A stretch of 64,000 nt of DNA from JBCCCJ01 sp039029315 (lineage in GTDB: Bacteria > Bacteroidota > Bacteroidia > J057): the NCBI GenBank assembly GCA_039029315.1, contig JBCCGK010000015.1:62001-126000 (forward strand). Direction: 5' to 3'. The notes beneath the pieces are model-generated. The model had not been told where the DNA came from. It saw nothing but the letters and a program-made list of their open reading frames with translations, and searched no databases. The position numbers were made by a program, and so were the translations under genes. This document shows, piece by piece, positions 41,527 to 50,722 of the stretch. The stretch's first letter is position 1, and each line of letters begins with the position of its first letter.

Positions 41527-44190
41527 TTATTCCTCCAATTCCTGTAAACTCTGTTGCAAAATCGCAAGTTTGGCTTCTCCGTCGGATAACTTTTTTCGCT
41601 CTTTGTCAACAACTGCTGCTGGAGCATTGTTGATAAAGCGCTCATTTGAAAGCTTCTTCTGTGTTTTTTGGATGAAGCCTTCGATATAGACTATTTCTTT
41701 TCGGATTTTCTCCTTTTCAGCTTCCACATCGACAGAAGCTAGCGGGATGAAGATCTCATGAGTTCCTATGCGAAGGCTTCCTGTTTGTTCTACCTTCTCC
41801 TGAACAAATTCGATGCTTTCTGTCAAAAGGAATTTTTTCAGAAGCGCCTGATAGGTAGAAAACAGATCTTCTTCCTCTGTCTTAATATACAACTGAATGG
41901 ATTCCTTAAAACTAATGCCTTTCTCATTCCGGAATGCCCGAACTGCCGTGATGACGTCCTGCATAAGAGAAAACTCCTTCAGAATGGCTGCATCTTTTTG
42001 CTCTCCCGGGATCAGCTGTGTCAAATTAATGAACGCTCCTTCTGATCGGTCTTGCAATCCCTGCCAAATTTCTTCTGTAATAAATGGCATGAAAGGGTGA
42101 ATCAACTGCATGGTCTCTTCAAACAGCTCAATGGCACCCTGCAAGGTTGTAGCGGAAATTGGGCTGCCGTATTCTGGTTTGATCGCTTCGAGGAACCAGG
42201 AACAATATTCATCCCACTTAAGTTTGTATACGCTCATCAAGGCATCAGACAAGCGAAATTTTTGGAAATGATCGTCGATCTCCAATTTTGCAGCATTGAT
42301 TCGTTCCCTCATCCATTCGAGTGCCAGCATATCCAGCTCACTAGAAGGAATATCTGAAGTTTCCCACCCCCGGATCAGTCGAAAGGCATTCCAGATTTTG
42401 TTTGCAAAATTTCGACCTTGTTCACAATACTTGGAATCAAGATCTTCTGCGGCAATATTGAGCGGAGTATCAAAAATCAGATCATTGCCCGCTGGAGAAG
42501 GAAGCATGATGCCAACACGTGTGCCATCTGCTCCATATTTATCGATCAAGTCCAGGGGATTCGGAGAATTCCCCAACGATTTGGACATTTTTTTTCCTTT
42601 TTTGTCCCGAATCAGCCCATGTAGATAGACATTCTTGAATGGGCGCTTGCCGGTATATTCATATCCAGCGATGATCATCCTGGCTACCCAGAAGAAGAGA
42701 ATGTCTGGTCCGGTAACGAGGGTGTCTGTCGGATAATAATACTGAAAGTCTTCATTGTCAGGACTCAAGATCCCTCGAAAGACCGAGATGGGCCATAACC
42801 AACTAGAAGCCCAGGTATCCAGAACATCCGGGTCTTGCTTCAGATCTTCCAGCCTAAGTGAAGGATTATTGGTTGTGGCTTTTGCCTTCTCCAGTGCTTC
42901 CTCCTTTGTAGCTGCTACCACAAAGTCATGTCCCCCCTGAATATAATAGGCTGGTATTTGATGCCCCCACCACAATTGACGCGACAAGCACCAGTCGCGA
43001 ATGTTGGTCATCCAATGCCTGTATGTGTTGATGAACTTGCCTGGAATGAGGGTAACGTCTCCTTGTTCTACAGCTTCCAATGCTGGCTTGGCAAGTTGTT
43101 CCATCTTGAGGAACCACTGCATGGAGAGTCTTGGTTCTATGGCAGCATCCGTTCGCTCGGAATATCCGACGGAATGTGTATAATTCTCTTTATCTGCCAG
43201 TAATCCTGCTGCATTCAGGTCTTTGGATATCTGCTTGCGAACACGGAATCTATCCAGGCCAATGTATAATTGCCCAGCTTCAGCTATGGTGCCATCTGGA
43301 TTGAGTACATCAATGACTGGCAATTGATGCCGAAGTCCGATCTCATAGTCATTGACATCATGAGCAGGCGTGACTTTCAGGCATCCTGTCCCAAACTCCC
43401 GATCCACATAATCATCCAGAATGATAGGAATTGCTCTGTTGATCAATGGGATCAAGGCCTTTTTTCCATGTAGATGTTGGTAGCGATCGTCTTCTGGATG
43501 GATTGCGATGGCTGTATCTGCGAGGATGGTTTCTGGACGAGTTGTGGCAATGGTGACATATTCGCCTTCCATTCCCTCGATGGGGTATCTAATGTGATAC
43601 AAATGTCCGGGAGTATCCTTGTGGTTGACTTCTTCATCTGAGACGGCTGTCTGAGCTGCGGGGTCCCAGTTGACCATGCGAATCCCTCTATAGATAAGAC
43701 CTTTCTCAAACAGATCACAAAATACCTGGATCACCTCCTCAGAATAGGCTTCACCCATTGTAAAGTCTGTTCGAGTCCAATCGCAACTGGCTCCCAGCTT
43801 GCGGAGTTGATGCAAGATGATGCCACCATATTCTTCTTTCCATGCATAGGCTTCTTTGAGGAAGGCTTCTCTGCCAATGTCTTCCTTTGCTAGATTCCTT
43901 TTGGCCAGCTTCTTCACAACTTTGGCTTCTGTTGCGATAGAAGCATGATCAGTGCCTGGAACCCACAGGGCATTGAATCCCTCCATTCTTTTTCGTCTGA
44001 TCAATACATCCTGGAGGGTATTGTCGAGAATATGCCCCATATGAAGCATGCCGGTTACGTTGGGAGGAGGGATGACGACGGTGTATGCCGGACGATCATC
44101 AGGAGTCGAAGCGAAGATATTGGCTTCTTCCCATTTTTTGTACCATTTGTCCTCAATATCTCCAGGAGTGTATTTCGTGGAAATCTCCAT
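41527..44190 (-). CDS. valS: valine--tRNA ligase
   Basis: 887 residues, class Ia aminoacyl-tRNA synthetase. HMGH (50-53) is the HIGH motif; the editing domain lies between about 190 and 340; KMSKS is in GKKMSKSLGNS; the C-terminal coiled-coil arm (KEKIRKEIVYIEGFIQKTQ) is present. ATG 44190 gives the standard N-terminus. The open frame continues upstream to 44298 and would add a hydrophobic stretch looking like a signal peptide, which is not expected of a synthetase. A TAnnTTTG promoter element lies at 44263-44270. Confidence 0.97.
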   Translation of the reverse strand: MEISTKYTPGDIEDKWYKKWEEANIFASTPDDRPAYTVVIPPPNVTGMLHMGHILDNTLQDVLIRRKRMEGFNALWVPGTDHASIATEAKVVKKLAKRNLAKEDIGREAFLKEAYAWKEEYGGIILHQLRKLGASCDWTRTDFTMGEAYSEEVIQVFCDLFEKGLIYRGIRMVNWDPAAQTAVSDEEVNHKDTPGHLYHIRYPIEGMEGEYVTIATTRPETILADTAIAIHPEDDRYQHLHGKKALIPLINRAIPIILDDYVDREFGTGCLKVTPAHDVNDYEIGLRHQLPVIDVLNPDGTIAEAGQLYIGLDRFRVRKQISKDLNAAGLLADKENYTHSVGYSERTDAAIEPRLSMQWFLKMEQLAKPALEAVEQGDVTLIPGKFINTYRHWMTNIRDWCLSRQLWWGHQIPAYYIQGGHDFVVAATKEEALEKAKATTNNPSLRLEDLKQDPDVLDTWASSWLWPISVFRGILSPDNEDFQYYYPTDTLVTGPDILFFWVARMIIAGYEYTGKRPFKNVYLHGLIRDKKGKKMSKSLGNSPNPLDLIDKYGADGTRVGIMLPSPAGNDLIFDTPLNIAAEDLDSKYCEQGRNFANKIWNAFRLIRGWETSDIPSSELDMLALEWMRERINAAKLEIDDHFQKFRLSDALMSVYKLKWDEYCSWFLEAIKPEYGSPISATTLQGAIELFEETMQLIHPFMPFITEEIWQGLQDRSEGAFINLTQLIPGEQKDAAILKEFSLMQDVITAVRAFRNEKGISFKESIQLYIKTEEEDLFSTYQALLKKFLLTESIEFVQEKVEQTGSLRIGTHEIFIPLASVDVEAEKEKIRKEIVYIEGFIQKTQKKLSNERFINNAPAAVVDKERKKLSDGEAKLAILQQSLQELEE

Positions 44191-44262
44191 TGAATTCACT
44201 GATTGAATAAAAGAAACGAAAAAGAGGAGGAGTAAGAATTCCTCCATACGAAAATTAAATGC

Positions 44263-44270
44263 CAAAGTTA
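44263..44270 (-). promoter_or_regulatory. candidate -7 element for valS
   Basis: The minus strand reads TAACTTTG, a perfect TAnnTTTG. A clear upstream TTG at the usual distance is absent. It lies 73 bases before the valS ATG and just after the terminator of the preceding gene. Confidence 0.35.
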
Positions 44271-44317
44271 CTGCATTTTGTGGAAATGAACAGCGCATAT
44301 CTTCCGCAAAATGAAAA

Positions 44318-44342
44318 GTGGCGCCTCATATTGAGACGCCAC
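44318..44342 (-). terminator. intrinsic terminator of the small T9SS gene
   Basis: Stem GTGGCG and CTC (44318-44327) pairs with GAG and CGCCAC (44333-44342) with one internal mismatch. On the minus strand it is followed by TTTTCATTTT. It lies about 65 bases after the stop of 44406-44876. Confidence 0.75.
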
Positions 44343-44405
44343 AACTATTTAGTAAAACAAATAGATTTCAAATCATTAGCGAAGGGAAAGTATCAAGGGG
44401 AGACA

Positions 44406-44876
44406 TTATTTTCTGATGATCACCTTTTGAACAGCTTTGTATATCCCGCTCTGTAGTTGAACAATGTATACACCAGGAGACAGCTCAGAGGTGTTCATCT
44501 CATACATCCCTTCCGAATCCCGATTATTTCCAACAGAGGCTCTGTGAATGATTTTTCCTGACAAATCCAGGACGCTCAAAACGGAAGTGCCTACCAGTTG
44601 ATTGTACCAAACCTTCATGAAATTCCCAACTGCTGGATTCGGCGACAGCTTGATCGAAGGCAGAAGGCTGACATTTTCTTTTTGAGCGAAGCTTTCTGTT
44701 CCAGGGCAATTACCGGTCAACATGCAGTCATTGTAGTCACTATACTCGCCAGATTCACCATTATCATCCCACTCTTCTTGTATCGATTGAGCAGAAGCAG
44801 AATTGGACATGAAACTCAGGCAAAAAACGAGCGAAAATACAAAGGAAAAAGTCGAAAAGTTAATGATAGTTTTCAT
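44406..44876 (-). CDS. small secreted protein with T9SS type A sorting domain
   Basis: 156 residues. Signal peptide ending SASAQ, a short acidic tract (EEWDDNGESGEYSDYNDC), then an 80-residue C-terminal sorting domain: KLSPNPAVGNFMKVWY, SVLDLSGKIIHR, SELSPGVYIVQLQSG and KVIIRK. Almost nothing lies between the signal and the sorting domain, so the cargo part is only about 45 residues. ATG 44876 begins the signal; upstream in-frame codons are unconserved. Confidence 0.85.
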   Translation of the reverse strand: MKTIINFSTFSFVFSLVFCLSFMSNSASAQSIQEEWDDNGESGEYSDYNDCMLTGNCPGTESFAQKENVSLLPSIKLSPNPAVGNFMKVWYNQLVGTSVLSVLDLSGKIIHRASVGNNRDSEGMYEMNTSELSPGVYIVQLQSGIYKAVQKVIIRK

Positions 44877-45346
44877 AAACAGGAATTTTTGATTATTCTG
44901 ATTTTGTATACTTACAAATAAAACAATAAAATTTAATAAACGCAAATAATAATTTCTATTTATTCATAATTTTTATCCGAATGTATGAAAATTTTGAAAA
45001 AATCACTTTACCAACACACTGTTTTTCAGCATATTATAAAATAGGAATTTTCCCAGGATTTCTCGTAAAAAAAATACAATTAAAAAATGAAGAAATTATT
45101 TTCTCATACTTTTGGGAAAAACCAATGTTGAAAAATCACAAAAAACACTTTTTGCGAAACTCAGGAATATGGGATTTGTTGGGTTATTGGGGGAATCTGA
45201 ATTTCCAGTTCAAAGGCTTGTTTGGAGAGGGAGAAGGGAGGTGCTTGATGGAGATGAACAGGAAAGAAGTTTACATGAAATTTTGCGTAGGAAGCTTTAT
45301 ATATGCAAAAAAATTCGTACTTTCCTATGCTGTTTAGGCTGACCGT
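44877..45346. other. 470-base AT-rich divergent intergenic region
   Basis: Separates the small T9SS gene (minus) from the sensor kinase gene (plus). A lone TACTTTTG (45107-45114) fits the -7 consensus, but no upstream TTG is in place. Two overlapping open frames (44981-45337 and 45112-45342) lack protein-like composition. No RNA or repeat was recognised. Confidence 0.5.
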
Positions 45347-47404
45347 ATGAAAAGATTGATCATTGGCATATTTCTGTCCTTATTCTTTCTGTCCACTTCC
45401 CAGGGCAGGAATGTCAATCTTGATAGCCTCCAACAAATTCTCCCTACTGTAGAAGGGCAAGAAAAAATCAAAGTCCTTGTTCGATTGGCTTATATGCTCC
45501 ATAAAAAGGAGACTGATAAGGCAGAAGTCTATGTGAGAGAATCCCTGGAACTTTGCTATCAAACCAATGATCTGTACTTCATGGCACTCTCTTATGATTT
45601 GTTAGGGAGGATCAGCCATCGACAGGACAAAAAACTCATTGCGGCAGATTGTTTTGAAAAGGGAATCGAGGCAATTACCCAGGTAGAGAATCAACCCCTA
45701 CTAACAGCAGTCCTCTACCATAGCTATGGCCTACTCTTATCTAGTAAAGAGGAGTATAACAAGGCCCTTCCGAATTACCTCAAGGCAAAATCTATTCATG
45801 AAAACATTAAAGCCTATAAACAATTAGGACAATTATTGGCTAATCTTGGGACGCTCTATCTAAGGATTAAGGAATATGACAAAGCCATTGAGACATTAAG
45901 ACAGCTGATCGATCTTGAGGAGGATATGGGGCCAGGAGGCTATAAATTGATTGTCCAGGGTTGGAACGTTCTTGGAACTGTATATGAAAAACTGAACTTA
46001 TATGACCGCGCCTTGGAATGTTATAACGAAGCATTGGAGATGGTGCCTAAGACTCCCTCCCGAATAGCGCAAATGGGAACGCTCACAAGCCTCTTCTCCA
46101 TCTATGTAAAAAAACACCAACCTAAGCAAGCAAGAGACTACTACGAACAAGCCTTCTCAATTGCGAGTGAGGAGGAAAATACATATTGGCTCCAGCGATT
46201 GCATTCGATCTATGGAAACTTCATGATGGAAAAGGGAAATCACCAGGAAGCACTCGCCCAATTTCAGAAAAGTATGGAGTATGCGAAAATCCTGGATAAA
46301 AAGAAGTTGTTGATGGAACTTCACAATGATTTTGCGGAGGTTTATGAACATCTTGAGCAATACCAGACTGCATATCAACACCATAAGATCTCTCAGGAGC
46401 TTCAGGACTCTCTCTTCAGTGAAATCAAAACCATCCAGTTGGCCGAAATTCAGGCCAAATACGATCTGCAAAAAATGGAGGAAGAGATTTCTAATCTGAG
46501 AAGAGAAGAGGAATTCTCAAGAGTTCAGCGATATGGCCTACTGATCATTCTATCGTGTTTTCTGGCTGCATTGGCTGCATTGTATAGTCGATATCGAATC
46601 CGCCATCGCTCTCTGTTTTTGCTTGAAGAGCAACATCGGCAAATTGAACACAAGAATCTCCAATTAGAGCAACAAAGTCTGGATATTCAGGAAAAGAATC
46701 GCAAGTTGGGAGAGATCAATCAGGAATTGGGCCAATTTGCTTATGCCGCTTCCCATGATCTGAAGCAACCTCTCCGCACCATCAGCAGCTATCTGGATCT
46801 ATTGAAAAAGCGTTACCAACCTGAGTTAGACAAGGATGCGAAGGACTTTATTCAGTATGCCAGCATTGGGGCAAAACGCATGGAGAAAATCCTCAAGGAT
46901 TTGTTGAATTACTCTCAGGTAGGACGTTCTCAAATGCACAAAGAAGCTGTGGATCTCAATCAGGTCATGGAACAAATCCAGTATCAACTGGCCCTGCAAA
47001 TCGCAGAAACACATACCAAAATTCAGTATGATGATCTGCCTACCGTTCAGGCCAGACCTACCGAAATGGTCCAACTGTTTCAGAACCTGATCAGCAACAG
47101 CATCAAATTCCGAGCGCCAGGTCGAAAACCATATCTCTTCATTGGAGCTGAGAAAACCCCGGATGAGTTTCTGATCTCTATTGCAGACAATGGCATTGGC
47201 ATTTCAGAAGACTTTGAAAAGAATGTCTTTGAGATGTTTGAACGTCAGTACAGCCAGGACCAGTTTGAGGGCAGTGGAATCGGACTCGCACTTTGCAAAA
47301 AGATCATGGATTACAATGAGGGACGAATCTGGTTCAAGACAATTGATGGCAAGGGGACAACCTTTTTCCTCGCATTTCCAATCCATTCAGAGACGCATGC
47401 CTGA
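45347..47404 (+). CDS. TPR-containing sensor histidine kinase
   Basis: 685 residues. Signal peptide (1-20), an extracytoplasmic array of about 7-8 tetratricopeptide repeats (about 25-370), one membrane helix (about 394-412, YGLLIILSCFLAALAALY), a coiled coil (about 420-460), a HisKA domain with His470 in AASHDLKQPLR, and a HATPase with NSIKF, DNGIGI and GSGIGLALCKKI boxes. Senses an unknown periplasmic signal and phosphorylates a response regulator; no regulator gene is adjacent. Orphan single-domain regulators elsewhere in the window (22361-22750, 34887-35306) are possible but unproven partners. Confidence 0.93.
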   Translation: MKRLIIGIFLSLFFLSTSQGRNVNLDSLQQILPTVEGQEKIKVLVRLAYMLHKKETDKAEVYVRESLELCYQTNDLYFMALSYDLLGRISHRQDKKLIAADCFEKGIEAITQVENQPLLTAVLYHSYGLLLSSKEEYNKALPNYLKAKSIHENIKAYKQLGQLLANLGTLYLRIKEYDKAIETLRQLIDLEEDMGPGGYKLIVQGWNVLGTVYEKLNLYDRALECYNEALEMVPKTPSRIAQMGTLTSLFSIYVKKHQPKQARDYYEQAFSIASEEENTYWLQRLHSIYGNFMMEKGNHQEALAQFQKSMEYAKILDKKKLLMELHNDFAEVYEHLEQYQTAYQHHKISQELQDSLFSEIKTIQLAEIQAKYDLQKMEEEISNLRREEEFSRVQRYGLLIILSCFLAALAALYSRYRIRHRSLFLLEEQHRQIEHKNLQLEQQSLDIQEKNRKLGEINQELGQFAYAASHDLKQPLRTISSYLDLLKKRYQPELDKDAKDFIQYASIGAKRMEKILKDLLNYSQVGRSQMHKEAVDLNQVMEQIQYQLALQIAETHTKIQYDDLPTVQARPTEMVQLFQNLISNSIKFRAPGRKPYLFIGAEKTPDEFLISIADNGIGISEDFEKNVFEMFERQYSQDQFEGSGIGLALCKKIMDYNEGRIWFKTIDGKGTTFFLAFPIHSETHA

Positions 47405-47444
47405 CTCTAGGCATTCTCCTAACCTTATTAACTATTTTCTATCC

Positions 47445-47897
47445 ATGCTGATCCGCACATCAAGCCTGTTCTTAGGACTTGCTATTTTTCTCAGTGTGTC
47501 TGTATTCTCACAATCACTGCGCCCCAAAGACCGACAGGCGATCCTCACTGTTTTTCAGGATCAGGAAGCCGCATGGAATGCAGGAGACGTAGATCGATTT
47601 ATGCAAGGATATTGGCGTTCGGATTCTTTGGCCTTCATTGGGGGGAATGGAATCACCTATGGGTGGCAAGAGACCCTGGACAATTACAAGCGCCGATATC
47701 CGGATCGGAAAACAATGGGCCATCTGACATTCACCTTGCTACATATGAAAAAGCTGGGCCCCAAAAGTGCTCACGTCATTGGGAAATGGCATCTGAAACG
47801 TGAAATGGGAGATATCGGTGGCCACTTCACCCTCATCTGGCGAAAAATTCAGGGAGAATGGCTGATTGTCAGCGACCACACTTCTTCAGGATCTTAA
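47445..47897 (+). CDS. exported DUF4440/SnoaL-like (NTF2-fold) protein
   Basis: 150 residues. Signal peptide MLIRTSSLFLGLAIFLSVSVFSQ, then an NTF2-like cone: IltVFQDQEAAWNAGDVDRF, the strand GWQETLDNYKRRYP, and the closing strands GGHFTLIWRKIQGEWLIVSDH. Members bind small molecules or act as steroid-isomerase-like enzymes; no catalytic residues are assigned. The ATG lies 40 bases after the sensor kinase stop, so it is probably on the same transcript. Confidence 0.85.
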   Translation: MLIRTSSLFLGLAIFLSVSVFSQSLRPKDRQAILTVFQDQEAAWNAGDVDRFMQGYWRSDSLAFIGGNGITYGWQETLDNYKRRYPDRKTMGHLTFTLLHMKKLGPKSAHVIGKWHLKREMGDIGGHFTLIWRKIQGEWLIVSDHTSSGS

Positions 47898-47914
47898 AGC
47901 GCGCAAATTCCCTC

Positions 47915-48093
47915 CTATTGAAAGGCATATTTCACAGAAAGGCTGTATGGCCTAGGTGCTCTAGAGTATTCTTTGGGATCTTCGAGCTGTAAAAATCGGA
48001 GCCTAATCCAACTAAATGAGGAGACTCATCAAAGAAGGGAGAAAGAGCCATAACAACTCTAAATAAAGCCATAGAATCAAACTCAAACACTCT
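47915..48093 (-). pseudogene. possible frameshifted C-terminal fragment of an outer-membrane barrel gene
   Basis: On the minus strand one frame reads MALFRVV then MALSPFFDESPHLVGLG. Near 48006 it would have to shift into the frame IRLRFLQLEDPKEYSRAP, ending YSLSVKYAFQ and a stop at 47915-47917. The terminal pattern is typical of beta-barrel last strands. A stop codon (48094-48096) closes the 5' side. No full gene remains. Chance is possible, but the composition is protein-like in both frames. Confidence 0.35.
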
Positions 48094-48116
48094 CTAAGAC
48101 AGATGCGCATCTTCCT

Positions 48117-49415
48117 TTATCGGTGGATAGCTTCCGCCTGGAGAGGCGGGAGAGAGGAGGTCTCCTGAGCAGGAACTTCTATCTGATTGAGTTGCTGCAG
48201 GAGCATGGTTTTGACTTTCATGAATTCTTCTTTATGCACCTCCGAAATAGGTTCTGCAGACGGGGGATCTACTTTCAGCGGATCTACCGGAACCCCATTT
48301 TTGTAAAACCGGAAATCCAGATGAGGTCCGGTGGACAAACCAGTACTCCCAACATATCCAATGATATCTCCCTGCTTAACAGGACTGCCAGAGCGGATGC
48401 CTTTGCCATAGCCAGAGAGATGCAAATAAGCCGTTGTATAATTACTGTTGTGTTTGATTTTGATCATTTTGCCAGCCCCTCCACTTCTTGCGGCCTTGAT
48501 CACGACGCCGTCTCCTACTGCTTGTACAGGTGTTCCTTTGGGAGCGGCATAGTCTACGCCGAGATGAGGTCTTCGGATTTTTAGAATGGGATGAAGGCGG
48601 CTATAAGAAAATCTTGAACTGATCCGGTTAAATTTCAAAGGCGCTTTAAGAAAGGTCTTGCGCAGACTATTTCCAGTTTCATCAAAATATTCCGTTCCTT
48701 CTCCCTGATCATAAGCAAAAGAAAAAATTTCTTTGTCCATATGGGTGAAGCTCCCCGCAAGGATTTCCCCAAATCCTGCTGCTTCTTCCTGAACTTCGAG
48801 TGTCGTATAGAGTACTTTGAAACAATCGCCTGCCTGAATTCCAAAAAAATCAATTTCCCACGCATATACATCTGCCAGTTCATTGACAAGAATAGGGGTG
48901 CCGCCTGCTTCAAGAATCGTCTCGTACAAAGAAGATTGGATGGTACCGCTTAGGGTATGGAGGATGGTATCGACCGGATGTTGTCCCTTCTCAACAGTCA
49001 AGGAATCTGTGAAGTGCATCGCCACATAGTCTATGGGATTGGGATGATAAATGAAACATCTGGCGGAATGAAGAGAATCTTGATGATGAATAACCGTATA
49101 TGGCTTGCTGGCCTGTAGGCGTCTTGGATCGAAAATCTCTCTGGGAACAGAACCTAATTGAGAAATCATCGTCGAAGATACATGATACTTACTGAGAATC
49201 TCGGAGAGGTTCTCATTGGCCTGAATACTAGCCTTCACTACTTTCATAGAGTCAATTGCCACACCATAAAGCATCTGTGGAGATTCAGCGCGAATCTCCG
49301 TATCTTTGCCCTCATCAATTGTTCGGTTGGAGGCAGCAGGTTGGCAGGAAAAAAGAGAAAGAAAAATAGAAGTGAGACAACTTATCCAAAAGAGGGGTAC
49401 AATTCGTTTCATCAT
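48117..49415 (-). CDS. M23 family metallopeptidase lipoprotein
   Basis: 432 residues. Lipobox LFSC (Cys24). Residues about 60-250 form a LysM/OapA-like stalk region. The C-terminal peptidase has HLGVDYAAPKGTPV, the strand NNxYTTAYLHL and GPHLDFRFYKNG, giving the two zinc histidines and the aspartate of lysostaphin-type enzymes, all in place. Probably cleaves or remodels peptidoglycan. Start codons at 49415 and 49412 are adjacent; the open frame continues upstream but overlaps the divergent trhO start. Confidence 0.92.
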   Translation of the reverse strand: MMKRIVPLFWISCLTSIFLSLFSCQPAASNRTIDEGKDTEIRAESPQMLYGVAIDSMKVVKASIQANENLSEILSKYHVSSTMISQLGSVPREIFDPRRLQASKPYTVIHHQDSLHSARCFIYHPNPIDYVAMHFTDSLTVEKGQHPVDTILHTLSGTIQSSLYETILEAGGTPILVNELADVYAWEIDFFGIQAGDCFKVLYTTLEVQEEAAGFGEILAGSFTHMDKEIFSFAYDQGEGTEYFDETGNSLRKTFLKAPLKFNRISSRFSYSRLHPILKIRRPHLGVDYAAPKGTPVQAVGDGVVIKAARSGGAGKMIKIKHNSNYTTAYLHLSGYGKGIRSGSPVKQGDIIGYVGSTGLSTGPHLDFRFYKNGVPVDPLKVDPPSAEPISEVHKEEFMKVKTMLLQQLNQIEVPAQETSSLPPLQAEAIHR

Positions 49416-49494
49416 CTTTATTATCCGGCATGTGGGTGTAAGAGCAAGAATTACTCCAACGATGTAAATATACAAAGGAGAAGTGAATAATATC

Positions 49495-50505
49495 ATGGGA
49501 CTTCATAACAAAAGAAATCGAAAAGAATTAAAGCAAGCCATCCAACAAGAAAGAGAGGCTCGTCAAACGATCTCTTTTTACAAATATCATCAAATTGAAG
49601 ATCCTACACTCTTCAGAAATGACTTGTATCGCAGATGGGAGCAGCTCGGCGTGATGGGAAGAGTCTATGTAGCGACAGAAGGAATAAATGCACAAATCTG
49701 TGTGCGTGAGGATCAGGTAGATGATTTTCGAAAAGACCTGTATCAGATTCCATTTCTGTATGGGGTTCGTCTGAATATTGCTGTGGAAGAACCCGAAAAA
49801 GCTTTTTTTAAGCTGGCAATTAAGGTTCGACCCAAAATCGTTGCAGATGGATTGGATGACAACAGTTTCGATGCCTCACAAGGAGGAATCCATCTGAATG
49901 CAGAGACTTTCAATGAATTGGCAGAGCGGGAAGATAGTGTCCTGATTGATATGCGAAATCATTACGAAACAGAAGTGGGACATTTCGTGGGAGCCATTTG
50001 CCCGGATGTGGACACATTCAGAGATTCCTTGCCTATAGTTGAAGAGATTCTCCAGGAACACAAGGACAAGAACATCCTCATGTATTGTACTGGGGGAATC
50101 AGATGCGAAAAAGCAAGTGCATGGTTCAAGCACAAAGGCTACGAGAAGGTCTATCAACTTGAGGGAGGAATCATCAAATATGCTCATGATGTAGAAGAGA
50201 AAGGACTCCCCAATAAATTCAGAGGCAAAAACTTTGTGTTCGATGAACGATTAGGCGAACGGATCACCGATGACATCATCGCCCACTGTCACCAATGCGG
50301 AGTCAGTTGTGATAGCCATACCAATTGCAAAAATGTTATGTGCAATCATCTGTTTATCCAGTGTGAATCCTGCGCTGCTACCTATGACGGATGTTGTTCT
50401 GAAGAATGTCAGGAAATCATTCACCTGCCAGAGGAGGTGCAACTACAGATGCGAAAAGGCACAGACAGTGGCGTGCGAATTTATACCAAAGGCCGCAAAA
50501 AATAA
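49495..50505 (+). CDS. trhO: tRNA uridine(34) hydroxylase TrhO (rhodanese-like)
   Basis: 336 residues. An N-terminal acylphosphatase-like domain (ISFYKYHQIEDP, GRVYVATEGINAQI), a central rhodanese domain with active-site Cys198 in MYCTGGIRCEKAS, and a C-terminal cysteine-rich region (CHQCGVSCDSHTNCKN, CESCAATYDGCCSEEC) fit to bind zinc. Hydroxylates U34 of tRNAs in an oxygen-dependent step. ATG 49495 is preferred; a GTG at 49483 sits two bases after AAAGGAG and is an alternative. Confidence 0.93.
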   Translation: MGLHNKRNRKELKQAIQQEREARQTISFYKYHQIEDPTLFRNDLYRRWEQLGVMGRVYVATEGINAQICVREDQVDDFRKDLYQIPFLYGVRLNIAVEEPEKAFFKLAIKVRPKIVADGLDDNSFDASQGGIHLNAETFNELAEREDSVLIDMRNHYETEVGHFVGAICPDVDTFRDSLPIVEEILQEHKDKNILMYCTGGIRCEKASAWFKHKGYEKVYQLEGGIIKYAHDVEEKGLPNKFRGKNFVFDERLGERITDDIIAHCHQCGVSCDSHTNCKNVMCNHLFIQCESCAATYDGCCSEECQEIIHLPEEVQLQMRKGTDSGVRIYTKGRKK

Positions 50506-50722
50506 TCGCATCAGCGGAGACCTTAACGGAAGATTCAAGCGAAGGAGTCTCTTCTACGAAAACGAGCCATTACATACTGATTGACAGCTAAGGCTATAAC
50601 AAGATCAAATCCCAAGAGTCTCTTAATCAAGTATGAGGACAATTTTGGGTGAAAAAGGAGTAATAGAATTCTCATCATTGTAGCCCTTTCCCTCACACTC
50701 AGAATCATGCTGCCTGTCTAAT

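Noticed and set aside
44191..44298. Signal-peptide-like N-terminal extension of valS
   Set aside because: Synthetases are cytoplasmic and the standard N-terminus starts at ATG 44190.
44981..45342. Two overlapping open frames in the AT-rich gap before the sensor kinase
   Set aside because: Low-complexity, no recognisable motif, mutually overlapping; treated as intergenic.
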